From the NCBI RefSeq assembly GCF_048265165.1, contig NZ_JBLXCD010000002.1, positions 496,001 to 560,000 on the forward strand: a stretch of DNA of 64,000 bases, in the 5' to 3' direction. The stretch's first letter is position 1. Every line of letters begins with the position of its first letter. Origin of the DNA: Oceanospirillum sp048265165 (GTDB lineage: Bacteria > Pseudomonadota > Gammaproteobacteria > Pseudomonadales > Halomonadaceae). The notes below the pieces were generated by a model. That model was not told the DNA's origin and did not search any database. It saw only the letters and a program-made list of their open reading frames with translations. Shown in pieces: positions 42,481 to 51,756 of the stretch. The translations under genes and the position numbers were made by a program.

Positions 42481-43872
42481 GTGACTCCAATCTGGCAGGC
42501 AGAACTCACACGGATCGTATACATCGCCCTTTTTGCCGCCACTGCTGGCTGGCTCTCAGGCTCCGTTGCCTGGGCTTTGGTCACCATGCTGGCTATCTAC
42601 GTCTTCTTTGCACTTCGCTTTGTTCGCCGTCTCGACCATTGGCTGGAACACAATGCTACCGATCAACCACCGGAAAGCTGGGGAATCTGGGGGCATCTGT
42701 TCGATAAGATGTATCGCCATCAAAGACGCTATCAACAGCAACAGCAGCGCCTGACAGAGATTATTAATAAGGTACAGCGCTCCAGTGGAGCCTTACGGGA
42801 CGCGGTGGTCATGATTGACCAACACGGATCTCTGGAATGGTGGAACCGTGCGGCAGAAGGCCTGCTGGGTTTCCGTCACCCTTCAGATAAAGGGCAGGCC
42901 CTGACCAATCTATTACGCGACCCGCGCTTTATCAGTTATTACGACAATCAGGACTATCAGGACCCACTGGTTCTGGCCTCGCCAATGGATGACAATATCG
43001 TTCTGGAGTACCAGGTCACCATTTTTGGCAGAAATGAGCGTCTGATGCTGGTTCGTAATATCACGCGACTTTACCGGCTGGAGCAGATGCGTAAAGACTT
43101 TGTCGCTAATGTTTCCCATGAACTCAGAACACCTCTGACAGTGATCAATGGCTATCTGGAAACCTTTGCCGATTACAGCGATCAACTGCCTCCTCGCTGG
43201 GGCCGGGCAACGCATCAGATGCAACAGCAGTCCCGTCGGATGCAGAATATTATTAATGACCTGCTACTGCTATCCCGCCTGGAAACAACCGATATTGAAG
43301 GGCAGCAGCAGTATATTGAGATCGACCTTATGCTCGATAGCATCAAACAAGATGCTCAACTGCTAAGTGGTGACAAAGAACACAAGATAACCACAGACCT
43401 GCGTACAGATGCCCGGGTGATTGGTTCCGAAAACGAATTGCGCAGCGCTATTTCAAACCTGGTATTCAATGCAGTGAAATATACGCCGCCGGGCTCCACG
43501 ATCAAAATGACCTGGCAAAGGCTGCCCCATGATAAGGGCGCCGTTTTAACGGTGGAGGACAACGGCGAAGGTATCGATGCCCGGCATCTGCCTCGCCTGA
43601 CAGAGCGTTTTTACCGTGTCGATAAAGGACGATCAGCTGAGACAGGCGGCACAGGTCTGGGTCTGGCCATTGTAAAGCATGTGCTACTGCGCCATAACGC
43701 CAAGCTGGATATCAAAAGTGAAGTGGGGAAAGGTACACATTTCAGCTGCACCTTCCCTGACACCTCACTGGCCATGCAGGGAGAAAGCACCAGAACGCAC
43801 TCTAATACGGTTACCCACAGCCCCGAGCTGTCAGACCTGGCGGCTCAACCGAGCGATAACTTTCGAGAGTAA
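42481..43872 (+). CDS. phoR: Phosphate sensor histidine kinase PhoR
   Basis: 463 residues. Two close membrane helices at about 10-48, a PAS domain near 95-195 (LRDAVVMIDQHGSLEWWNRAAEGLLGF), phospho-acceptor His213 in FVANVSHELRTPL, then N box SNLVFNAVKYTPPGS, G1 VEDNGEGID and G2 GGTGLGLAIVKHV. GTG start with AAGGAAGG upstream. It sits 121 bases after phoB. Its last 42 bases overlap the convergent REC-domain gene on the other strand. Confidence 0.97.
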   Translation: MTPIWQAELTRIVYIALFAATAGWLSGSVAWALVTMLAIYVFFALRFVRRLDHWLEHNATDQPPESWGIWGHLFDKMYRHQRRYQQQQQRLTEIINKVQRSSGALRDAVVMIDQHGSLEWWNRAAEGLLGFRHPSDKGQALTNLLRDPRFISYYDNQDYQDPLVLASPMDDNIVLEYQVTIFGRNERLMLVRNITRLYRLEQMRKDFVANVSHELRTPLTVINGYLETFADYSDQLPPRWGRATHQMQQQSRRMQNIINDLLLLSRLETTDIEGQQQYIEIDLMLDSIKQDAQLLSGDKEHKITTDLRTDARVIGSENELRSAISNLVFNAVKYTPPGSTIKMTWQRLPHDKGAVLTVEDNGEGIDARHLPRLTERFYRVDKGRSAETGGTGLGLAIVKHVLLRHNAKLDIKSEVGKGTHFSCTFPDTSLAMQGESTRTHSNTVTHSPELSDLAAQPSDNFRE

Positions 43873-44670
43873 CTGAGAGGATTTTTGGTCAATATCGGTA
43901 AAACGAATACCGACATAAACGCTCTCTGCATCGATTCGCTTCTCCTGAGCCTGCAGCATAGTCACACAGCCTTTAACGGTCAGCCGGGTTTGCTGCTCCC
44001 CTTTTCCGGCGACAAAACCCACGGACAGGTTTGCAAACATATCAGGTAAGCCCTGATCACGAGCAGTCATCACAACAACATCCTGCGGCGTCAGCTCTCG
44101 AATCATCACCGGAAGTTTGTATTCACCAAACATCAGCATCGCTTTCCCTCTGACCCGGCGGTTACCAGGGGAGGCCGTACTTTGCATGACAGGCTTACCG
44201 GTCAGAACATTAACCGTTGTTCCGCCGCCCATTACACGAGTTCGCTGCCTCATAATTTCGGCCAGATCTTCACGGCTGATAACATGCGTTTTGACCAGTA
44301 CCTTTGTCACTTTACTGATCAACTGGTCGTTATTAAAAGGTTTGGTCACATAACCTGTTACGCCATGCTGTACCGCTTCAACAACGTACTCCTTGTCATC
44401 AAGCGAGGTGACCATGATAAAGGGCACATCTTTATTATGACCTTGCTCATGCTCGCGCAACCAGGTTAAAAGCTCAATGCCAGACATTTCTGGCATCTCC
44501 CAATCACAAAGTACCAGGTCGAAACGGCCAGCTTCCAACAACTTCTGGGCTTTACGACCATCCTGGGCTGTTTCAACTTCAAACTGTGGATATTCAGCTT
44601 TAACGGCCTTAACCATTAAGTCTCGGGTAAATTTAGCATCATCAACAACAAGTATGCGGGCGGTCTTCAT
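43831..44670 (-). CDS. Response regulator with C-terminal PilZ-like domain
   Basis: 279 residues. Receiver domain at 1-125 (ILVVDDAKFTRDLMVKAV, LCDWEMPEMSG, MVTSLDD, VTKPFNNDQL). After a linker (REDLAEIMRQRTRVMGGGTTV) comes a beta-rich 110-residue domain (GNRRVRGKAMLMFGEYKLPVMIRELTPQDV, SVYVGIRFTDID) resembling PilZ but without a clear RxxxR/DxSxxG pair, so c-di-GMP binding is doubtful. Starts seven bases after cysZ with GAGAG ahead. The 3' end overlaps phoR antisense by 42 bases. Confidence 0.78.
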   Translation of the reverse strand: MKTARILVVDDAKFTRDLMVKAVKAEYPQFEVETAQDGRKAQKLLEAGRFDLVLCDWEMPEMSGIELLTWLREHEQGHNKDVPFIMVTSLDDKEYVVEAVQHGVTGYVTKPFNNDQLISKVTKVLVKTHVISREDLAEIMRQRTRVMGGGTTVNVLTGKPVMQSTASPGNRRVRGKAMLMFGEYKLPVMIRELTPQDVVVMTARDQGLPDMFANLSVGFVAGKGEQQTRLTVKGCVTMLQAQEKRIDAESVYVGIRFTDIDQKSSQLLSKVIARLSRQV

Positions 44671-44677
44671 AGCTCTC

Positions 44678-45460
44678 TCAAATATCTTTCATTCCAGATG
44701 GCGCATTTAACGATACGGTACTCAGGTTCGCATCTGGATGCACGGACAACTGCTGCACCCATAACCAGGTTGCACCGGCAACGGCAGCAGGCATAAAAAT
44801 AAGATTAATAAAGGGGATAAACATCAGAAGATAGCAAACCAATCCAAAGCTGGCGGTATGCCACCAGTTTTGCTTTAGACGACGCTGCATCGCATGAAAG
44901 TCTATTTTATGGTTGTCCATCGGGTAGTCCATATACTGAATAGAAAGCATCCAGACTGAAAACATAAACCACAAAATAGGACTGATCAGGTTTACAACAG
45001 GAATAAAGCTAATAATGAGAAGGAGTACAACCCGCTTCAGGAAGAACCACTGTTTCTGAAGCTCCCGGTGCAATGAACGTTTTGCCATCTCGGCTATTGT
45101 TTCATCCGGGAAATCTACGTGCCCATTACGCAGCTTCAGTTCAATTTTTTCCGCCAGCAAGCCATTAAAAGGTGCCGCAATCAGTGCCGTTGTGGCATTA
45201 AAGCCGTATAACACAAAACCCAGCATTGCGATCAATGCCAGCGGCCATAGCAGCCAGCCAAGAAAACTCAGCCATTCCGGCAGAAAAGCGATCAGACTGT
45301 CCAGCCAGCCATCAATAAGACCCAGTGTCAGCCATATAAAAACCGAAAGAATAATAATATTGCTCAGTAAAGGCACTAGAACAAAACGCTTCATACCCGG
45401 CATAGTAATCAACCGGAAACCCGCAGCCAAAGAGGCTGGGCCTGAAAAAAGATGTGTCAT
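44678..45460 (-). CDS. cysZ: Sulfate transporter CysZ (EI24 family)
   Basis: 260-residue inner-membrane protein: LFSGPASLAAGFRLITMPGMKRFVLVPLLSN at the start, four to five hydrophobic segments, NATTALIAAPFNGLLAEKIE and SIQYMDYPMDNHKIDF. CysZ imports sulfate for cysteine synthesis. Followed by the REC/PilZ-like gene seven bases on, so they are co-transcribed, which is not the usual CysZ context. A 250-base gap separates it from phoU. Confidence 0.9.
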   Translation of the reverse strand: MTHLFSGPASLAAGFRLITMPGMKRFVLVPLLSNIIILSVFIWLTLGLIDGWLDSLIAFLPEWLSFLGWLLWPLALIAMLGFVLYGFNATTALIAAPFNGLLAEKIELKLRNGHVDFPDETIAEMAKRSLHRELQKQWFFLKRVVLLLIISFIPVVNLISPILWFMFSVWMLSIQYMDYPMDNHKIDFHAMQRRLKQNWWHTASFGLVCYLLMFIPFINLIFMPAAVAGATWLWVQQLSVHPDANLSTVSLNAPSGMKDI

Positions 45461-45665
45461 AAAACCTCTGTCGCAGCATTAACGGTTTGAACCGGGGCTG
45501 GGATATTTATCCCGAAGTGGCCCAGCGGGGATAATACCTCTACCCATAACCGGCAATAAAGTTCCAACTTACCTTGTTTTGATAGAAAGCAGGCATAACG
45601 ACCCCCTTTTAATAAATCAAAATATCAGATGTTCTTAAATTTTTGATCATCAAAGATAACAGACA

Positions 45666-45694
45666 CAAAAAAAGGCAGCCGAAGCCGCCCCTTT
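45666..45694 (-). terminator. Terminator after phoU with a UUCG loop
   Basis: On the minus strand AAAGGGGCGGC-TTCG-GCTGCCTTT followed by a run of seven T. The very stable UUCG tetraloop makes this a strong end for the pst-phoU transcript. Confidence 0.88.
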
Positions 45695-45713
45695 AACCCG
45701 TGGGCTATGGTGC

Positions 45714-46436
45714 TTAATCGTTACTCAGACGCTGTTCGATGGTTTCCGGTGAGGAGTGACGGACATCCATACCTTTTACCAAATAAATCACGTACTCTGC
45801 GATATTATCTGCGTGATCACCGATACGTTCCAGGGCGCGCAATACCCAGATAATGCTCAGTACACGGCTGATGGACCGAGGATCTTCCATCATAAAGGTC
45901 ACTAATGCCCGCATGGCAGACCGGTATTCCAGATCTACGGCTTTATCCTCCTGAGCAACCTTCAGGGCCAGATCCGTATCAAAGCGGGCGAAGGCGGTCA
46001 GAGCATCTTTCACCATATTACGCACATGATTGCCGATATGACGCGTTTCAATATAGCCCCGGGGTGGCTCGCCTTCTTCAGCCAGCTGAATTGCATGGCG
46101 GGCAATTTTAGACGCCTCATCACCAATACGCTCCAGATCCGACGTTGCACGGGTAACGGCCATCACTAAACGTAAATCACTGGCGGCAGGCTGGCGTCGT
46201 GCCAAAATCCGGGTACATTCTTCGTCAATTCGGATCTGCATTTCATTAATATTACGGTCGTTAGCGCGTACTTCCTCAGCAACAGCGCTATCGCCTTCGG
46301 TCAGCGCGTAAATCGCATCCTGAACCTGCTTCTCTACCAGGCCACCCATGGCCAGAAGATGGGTTTTCAGGTCTTCCAGCTCGTTATTAAACTGCTGGGA
46401 TATGTGATGGCTATGGGTTTCTGTTGTGATTTCCAT
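45714..46436 (-). CDS. phoU: Phosphate signalling protein PhoU
   Basis: 240 residues, two PhoU three-helix bundles, each with the metal/acid motif (ERIGDEASKIA near 105 and ERIGDHADNIAEYV near 210). It links Pst transport state to PhoR and keeps PhoR silent when phosphate is high. Last gene of the pst operon; 106 bases after pstB, with an AGGTCT/AGACCT hairpin in the gap. Confidence 0.97.
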   Translation of the reverse strand: MEITTETHSHHISQQFNNELEDLKTHLLAMGGLVEKQVQDAIYALTEGDSAVAEEVRANDRNINEMQIRIDEECTRILARRQPAASDLRLVMAVTRATSDLERIGDEASKIARHAIQLAEEGEPPRGYIETRHIGNHVRNMVKDALTAFARFDTDLALKVAQEDKAVDLEYRSAMRALVTFMMEDPRSISRVLSIIWVLRALERIGDHADNIAEYVIYLVKGMDVRHSSPETIEQRLSND

Positions 46437-46542
46437 GGTAATACCTTGTATCTGTGCAAACCAAAATAAGTGTTAAAACCAAAAAGACGTTATAAAAAAG
46501 CCTACCAGTCATTAGGTCTGACCAGCCACTAAGACCTCTTAT

Positions 46543-47514
46543 TTAACCGTAACGCCCCGTAATATAATCTTCGGTTTTCTTCTCTTTCGGGTTGGTAAAC
46601 AGCATATCGGTGTTACCAAACTCAATCAGGTTGCCCATATACATAAAGGCCGTGTAGTCAGAGACACGTGCGGCCTGTTGCATGTTGTGAGTAACAATGG
46701 CGATAGTAAACTTATCCTTGAGCTCATAGATCAGCTCTTCGATTTTCAGCGTCGAAATCGGATCCAGCGCGGAGGCGGGTTCATCCAATAGCAACACTTC
46801 AGGTTTTACTGCGATGGTACGGGCGATGACCAGACGTTGCTGCTGACCACCGGACATACCCAGGGCACTTTCATGCAGCCTGTCTTTTACTTCATCCCAA
46901 AGCGCTGCAGAACGCAGTGCCCATTCAACCGCTTCATCCAGAATACGCTTTTTATTGATACCCTGAATACGCAGGCCGTACGCCACATTCTCATAGATAG
47001 ATTTCGGGAATGGATTGGGCTTCTGGAACACCATACCAACACGGCGACGCAACTCTGCTACATCAACATTTTTTTGGTAGATATTCTGACCTTCCATATT
47101 GATTTCACCGGTGATGCGGCAGCCATCCACCAGGTCATTCATACGGTTCAGACTTCGTAACAGCGTAGACTTGCCGCAACCGGAAGGCCCAATAAAGGCG
47201 GTTACCCTTTGTTTAGGGATCGTCATATTGACATCAAACAGCGCTTGTTTATCGCCATAAAAAAGATCCATATTACGAACATCTAAACAGGTTGTTTCCT
47301 GTTCCAGTGACAGACTACTGCCTTCGCCACGATTCATTGAGCTGATGTCGATGCTATGGCTTTTGGTTTCATGTGCAGCGGGCTTACCCTGGCTGCCGGT
47401 CACATTTGGGGTATCAGTCATAGAAGAACCTGTCGCGTTATTAGCCGGATCTTGAGTCTGTGCGCCAGTCGCTACCGGCGCCTCGGTTACTTTATTTTCA
47501 GCCTGAGCTTCCAT
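46543..47514 (-). CDS. pstB: Phosphate ABC transporter ATPase PstB
   Basis: 323 residues. Walker A GPSGCGKST at 109-117, signature LGMSGGQQQRLVIART, Walker B VLLLDEPASALD, and the PstB-specific ending NPKEKKTEDYITGRYG. A low-complexity N-terminal extension of about 75 residues (rich in Ala, Thr, Gln, Ser) precedes the ABC domain; usual PstB is 255-285 residues. The extension may be shorter if an internal ATG (residue 32) is used. Powers PstC-PstA. Confidence 0.96.
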   Translation of the reverse strand: MEAQAENKVTEAPVATGAQTQDPANNATGSSMTDTPNVTGSQGKPAAHETKSHSIDISSMNRGEGSSLSLEQETTCLDVRNMDLFYGDKQALFDVNMTIPKQRVTAFIGPSGCGKSTLLRSLNRMNDLVDGCRITGEINMEGQNIYQKNVDVAELRRRVGMVFQKPNPFPKSIYENVAYGLRIQGINKKRILDEAVEWALRSAALWDEVKDRLHESALGMSGGQQQRLVIARTIAVKPEVLLLDEPASALDPISTLKIEELIYELKDKFTIAIVTHNMQQAARVSDYTAFMYMGNLIEFGNTDMLFTNPKEKKTEDYITGRYG

Positions 47515-47584
47515 AGGAATACTCTCTTTAAATTCGTTATTCAGTCTAACTGCGTTTCAGTAAATGGCTTGCCTTATGCCATGA

Positions 47585-47603
47585 CCGCAGGTTTTCCCTG
47601 CGG
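47585..47603 (-). other. Hairpin between pstA and pstB
   Basis: CCGCAGG (47585-47591) pairs with CCTGCGG (47597-47603), loop TTTTC. There is no T run, so it is not a terminator; it probably stabilises or processes the mRNA between pstA and pstB. Confidence 0.6.
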
Positions 47604-47631
47604 CTCTTACACAACGCCTGTTAATCAGAGG

Positions 47632-49308
47632 TTACATTTCCAGTGATTTATACTTTTCGCGCAGATGGTTACGGATAGCAACAGCACTAAAGTTAAGCAG
47701 TGCGATCACAATCACCAGAAGTAGCGCCGTGGCATAAACCAGCGGCCGGGCTGCTTCAACATTCGGGCTCTGAAAACCCACATCATAAATATGGAAGCCT
47801 AGGTGCATAAATTTCTGATCCAGATGGATAAACGGGTAGTTGCCATCCAGAGGCAAACTTGGTGCAAGCTTAACGACACCCACCAACATAAGAGGTGCTA
47901 CTTCACCTGCTGCCCGAGCCACCGCCAGAATAACCCCAGTCATCATGGCTGGACTTGCCATCGGCAGAACCACACGCCATAACGTTTCCGCTTTCGTCGC
48001 ACCCAGAGCCAGAGAACCTTCACGTACCGAACGAGGTATACGGGCCAGACCCTCTTCCGTCGCGACAATAACAACGGGGACCGTTAGCAGCGCCAGTGTC
48101 AGGGATGCCCACATAAGTCCTGGTGTACCAAATGTTGGAGCTGGCAGTGCTTCCGGGAAAAACAGCTGATCGATATTGCCACCCAGGAAGTAGATAAAGA
48201 AGCCAAGACCAAATACGCCATAAACAACGGAAGGTACACCTGCCAGGTTGTTCACTGCGATACGAATCATGCGGGTAGTAAAACCCTGTTTAGCATATTC
48301 ACGCAGGTAAACAGCAGCGATAACACCAAAAGGAGTCACCAGAACTGACATCAGCAACACCATCATGACGGTACCGAAGATCGCTGGAAAAATACCACCT
48401 TCGGTATTCGCTTCGCGGGGATCGTCTGAGGCAAACTCCCAGAGTTTTGCACTGTAGAAGCCCATCTTATCCAGTATATCCATGCGGTTTGGCTGGTAAA
48501 CACGCACCACCTTGCTCATGGAAACTTCGATTTCCTGACCATTCATCGCACGGGCAACAAAACTGTCACGATTCGCGGCGATGTAAAGGTCTGCCAACTG
48601 CTGCTGCAACACCTCATATTCAGCATCTAATACTGACCGCTCAGCATTTAGCTCCGCAAGGTTCTCAGGAGTATTCTCACCATCAATTTCCAGGCGACGC
48701 TCTTTTAAGCGTAAACGCTCAATCGCGTAATTAATGCGACCGATTTCATGCTTTTCGATCTGATAAATCTCATCATGGATCTCAACCGCACGATCAACAC
48801 GTTTCTTAAATTCAGGCCAGACACTATTTTCGCCTACAGCCTGAACGGCTACGGTTTTGTCCTTTTCCTTCAGGGCCAACAAATAACCGTAGAAGTTACC
48901 CCACTCATGGCGCTCAACAGCGATCAGATTTTCCGGGTAGCGAACCTCTTTAATAAAGTCCTCCAGTACCCAACGGAAATCTGTACCGTGCACGTCACGG
49001 TTGCCAATTTTTATCAGATGGCGATCAACCAGCTCCTGATCAGTATCTATATCAATACCGGCTGCCCGCACCTGTTCCACAGGAACAGACACGGTTTCAA
49101 CCTTCTCACCAACCAAATGGAAACTGTTGCCATTCAGCTCTCTGACATCGGCCTCCATAATGGAAGCTGGCCAAAAATGCCCCAGCCCCCGTACAGCAAT
49201 CAGCGCCAGAAGGCCAATTACCATAATCACACTGATCGCCACAGCACCGGCATTCAGCCAGATCCAGGGGGACCCGCTTTTTGTCCAGTTACCTAATGAT
49301 TCACGCAT
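47632..49308 (-). CDS. pstA: Phosphate ABC transporter permease PstA (long form)
   Basis: 558 residues, about twice the E. coli PstA length. One membrane helix at about 20-42, then a large periplasmic insertion up to about 280 that contains a charged coiled coil (IYQIEKHEIGRINYAIERLRLKERRLEID), then the permease core with TPFGVIAAVYLREYA and the EAA loop VREGSLALGATKAETLWRVVLPMA. Pseudomonas has a similar long form. 26 bases after pstC. Confidence 0.95.
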   Translation of the reverse strand: MRESLGNWTKSGSPWIWLNAGAVAISVIMVIGLLALIAVRGLGHFWPASIMEADVRELNGNSFHLVGEKVETVSVPVEQVRAAGIDIDTDQELVDRHLIKIGNRDVHGTDFRWVLEDFIKEVRYPENLIAVERHEWGNFYGYLLALKEKDKTVAVQAVGENSVWPEFKKRVDRAVEIHDEIYQIEKHEIGRINYAIERLRLKERRLEIDGENTPENLAELNAERSVLDAEYEVLQQQLADLYIAANRDSFVARAMNGQEIEVSMSKVVRVYQPNRMDILDKMGFYSAKLWEFASDDPREANTEGGIFPAIFGTVMMVLLMSVLVTPFGVIAAVYLREYAKQGFTTRMIRIAVNNLAGVPSVVYGVFGLGFFIYFLGGNIDQLFFPEALPAPTFGTPGLMWASLTLALLTVPVVIVATEEGLARIPRSVREGSLALGATKAETLWRVVLPMASPAMMTGVILAVARAAGEVAPLMLVGVVKLAPSLPLDGNYPFIHLDQKFMHLGFHIYDVGFQSPNVEAARPLVYATALLLVIVIALLNFSAVAIRNHLREKYKSLEM

Positions 49309-49334
49309 AACTTTTTCCTTTCACTCCGAGTCGC

Positions 49335-51620
49335 TTACAGAGCGCCGTATTTTTTACGCAATCTCTGACGAATAACTTCTGCCAGGGTGTTCACAACAAA
49401 CGTAAACATAAAGAGTACAAATGCAGCGAGGAACAGAATCCGGTAGTGAGTACTGCCCACTGCTGACTCAGGAATCTCTACCGCAATATTAGCTGCCAGT
49501 GTCCGCATCCCTTCAAAGATATTCACATCCATAATCGGGGTATTACCGGTAGCCATCAGTACAATCATGGTTTCACCTACAGCACGCCCCATACCGATCA
49601 TCACCGCAGAGAAAATGCCCGGACTGGCTGTTGGCAGAATGACCCGCGTTAAGGTTTGCCAAGGAGTTGCGCCTAGCGCCAGCGAGCCGTAGCTCAGATG
49701 CTTAGGTACGGCAAAGATGGCATCTTCTGTAATGGAGAATATCGTAGGAATTACAGCAAACCCCATTGCAAGGCCTACAACCAGAGCATTACGCTGATCA
49801 AAAGGAATACCCATTTCATCCGTCAGCCAGGAGCGTACGTTACCGTCAAACAGGGCGATTTCTAATGTGGAGCTCATACCCAAAGCAAACCAGCTCACCA
49901 GAAGTACAACCGGAACCATCAGTAGTGCATGCCAGCCATCAGGTACTGCATGCCGGATTCTGTCTGGCATCTGGGCCCAGGCAAAGCCAAAACCAACCAT
50001 GCCAATCGGTAGCAGGATCAGCAGAGCAAAGACTCCCGGTAGGTTATTTTCCAGGAAGGGTGCCAGGAACAGACCGGCCAAAAAGCCCAGAATAACGGTT
50101 GGCAATGCCTCCATCAGTTCAATCACAGGCTTAATTTTGCGACGCAGTGCTGGCGCCATAAAGTAAGCGGTATAAATAGCACCACAAATTGCCAGTGGCG
50201 TCGCCACTATCATGGCGTAGAAGGCCGCCTTAAGGGTGCCAAAAGCCAGAGGCATCAGGCTATATTTAGGTTCAAACTCGTTGTTAGAAGCCGAAGACTG
50301 CCAGGTATAAGCGGGCTCTTCATAGCTCTCATACCAGACTTTATCCCATAGCGATGTCCATGAGACCTCCGGGTGTTTGTTATAAACCTCCAATGCCTGC
50401 AGCATGCCGTCCTGACGCTCCAGCAAAAGATAGTCAGCACGTGGGCTGATGGCTCCGGCAACAGGTGCCGCACCCAAAACTTTTTCCGTCAGCATGGTAC
50501 GTTGAGCGGTGGTACTGTAGATGCTCAGCTGTCCTTTCTCATCAAGCATAAGAAAGCCTTTACGGCGATGTTCAGGTAACATCATCGCGACCGGCGTTCC
50601 GTCATGTTCAAAGCTACGGATATGTTTCAGTCCCCATTCATTCTGGTCATCACGCACCAAAAACCACTGAGACAACTGACCGTTCTTATCCCCTACTAAC
50701 AGGGAGATGCCACCCAATTGTAGCGCCACATCACCAATACCACTGTTCTGCTCGGTAATTTTCAGGCGAGCATTCAGCTTTGGTGTATCCATATCCCGGG
50801 TATCAACAACATCAACTGAGCCTTTGTTGCTAACCATATAAATCCAGTTCTGGTCAGGGCCAATCAGAATGCTATGGATATCATTCTCAATCACCGGCAA
50901 CTGCAGAGAGTTACGCTCAATGGTGACATCCCCCAACAGAGACTCTTCTTTCAGATACTGAACCAAGTAAGCTTTTTTATCGGTGGACACTGCAGATATA
51001 AGTAAGCTTGAGTCCGTCTCACTAACCGCAATTTTGCTCAGGCCACTACCGGCTTCACTAATTACCAGCGGCTCTTCGCCATAAGGGTAATCAATGCGCG
51101 GGGTAATTAAACGTTCATCATTCGGGTAGGTGATCCGGTAACGATCTTTAATCAGCAGCACACGACCATCAGAAAGCCCCAATGCCAGCAGCTTTTTAGA
51201 CGGGCCTGATGACTGCACGGATAGCAGATCGACACCTTGTGGAACATTAAGCTGTACACGGTCGATAACCTGACCGTTAGCAACACTAAAAAAGACGACC
51301 TCACCAACACTGGTCAGGCGCATGGCAACTTCTGCCTGTTCTTCTGTCGCCAGATAGAGCGTTCTCGCCTCATCCGGTCGTACAGATGTTGCGGGCATCT
51401 GATATTCCACAACAGGTTCAACACTCGCCGACTTCATCAGAGGGATGATTTCGTATAGCAGGTAGATAAAAATCAGCAGGATCGCAATAATCACACTGAT
51501 ACCACCAATACCAATACCAATTTCGGCAATCTTATCTTTTAACGATCTGACTTTCCGGTGCATACGTAGTGCCGGAGTATCAAAATCGATGACGGGGGCG
51601 TTTGGGCTATTTTCTTTCAT
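49335..51620 (-). CDS. pstC: Phosphate ABC transporter permease PstC (long form)
   Basis: About 761 residues against about 320 in E. coli. One N-terminal helix (about 30-58), then a periplasmic domain of about 390 residues with repeated beta segments such as LLALGLSDGRVLLIKD, WIYMVSNKGSVDVVDT and LLVGDKNGQLSQWFLV, which look like beta-propeller blades. The C-terminal 300 residues are the permease, with EAA loop SYGSLALGATPWQTLTRVILPTA. The ATG at 51620 lacks a ribosome site; see the Pho box entry. Function of the extra domain is unknown. Confidence 0.94.
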   Translation of the reverse strand: MKENSPNAPVIDFDTPALRMHRKVRSLKDKIAEIGIGIGGISVIIAILLIFIYLLYEIIPLMKSASVEPVVEYQMPATSVRPDEARTLYLATEEQAEVAMRLTSVGEVVFFSVANGQVIDRVQLNVPQGVDLLSVQSSGPSKKLLALGLSDGRVLLIKDRYRITYPNDERLITPRIDYPYGEEPLVISEAGSGLSKIAVSETDSSLLISAVSTDKKAYLVQYLKEESLLGDVTIERNSLQLPVIENDIHSILIGPDQNWIYMVSNKGSVDVVDTRDMDTPKLNARLKITEQNSGIGDVALQLGGISLLVGDKNGQLSQWFLVRDDQNEWGLKHIRSFEHDGTPVAMMLPEHRRKGFLMLDEKGQLSIYSTTAQRTMLTEKVLGAAPVAGAISPRADYLLLERQDGMLQALEVYNKHPEVSWTSLWDKVWYESYEEPAYTWQSSASNNEFEPKYSLMPLAFGTLKAAFYAMIVATPLAICGAIYTAYFMAPALRRKIKPVIELMEALPTVILGFLAGLFLAPFLENNLPGVFALLILLPIGMVGFGFAWAQMPDRIRHAVPDGWHALLMVPVVLLVSWFALGMSSTLEIALFDGNVRSWLTDEMGIPFDQRNALVVGLAMGFAVIPTIFSITEDAIFAVPKHLSYGSLALGATPWQTLTRVILPTASPGIFSAVMIGMGRAVGETMIVLMATGNTPIMDVNIFEGMRTLAANIAVEIPESAVGSTHYRILFLAAFVLFMFTFVVNTLAEVIRQRLRKKYGAL

Positions 51621-51642
51621 AGCGGAAAAATACTGCACTTAT

Positions 51643-51660
51643 ATGACAGTTGTATGACAC
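51643..51660 (-). promoter_or_regulatory. Pho box directly upstream of pstC
   Basis: On the minus strand GTGTCAT-ACAA-CTGTCAT, 17 of 18 matches to the Pho box. A possible -10 (TATTTT, 51627-51632) follows at ten bases, so pstC can be transcribed independently of pstS. Confidence 0.85.
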
Positions 51661-51681
51661 CGGACAGGCGACCCAGAACAA

Positions 51682-51709
51682 AAAAGGGCCGGCTAACGCC
51701 CGCCCTTTT
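51682..51709 (-). terminator. Terminator after pstS
   Basis: AAAAGGGC (51682-51689) pairs with GCCCTTTT (51702-51709); a T run follows on the minus strand. It limits read-through from the highly expressed pstS into pstC. Confidence 0.8.
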
Positions 51710-51756
51710 ATGACACACTCAAACTTAACGTCCTTGTCTCGTCTATCCGATCCGAA

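Noticed and set aside
48748..49296. 182-codon plus-strand frame opposite pstA
   Set aside because: Antisense to the periplasmic coiled-coil region of PstA; no start signal and no family features.
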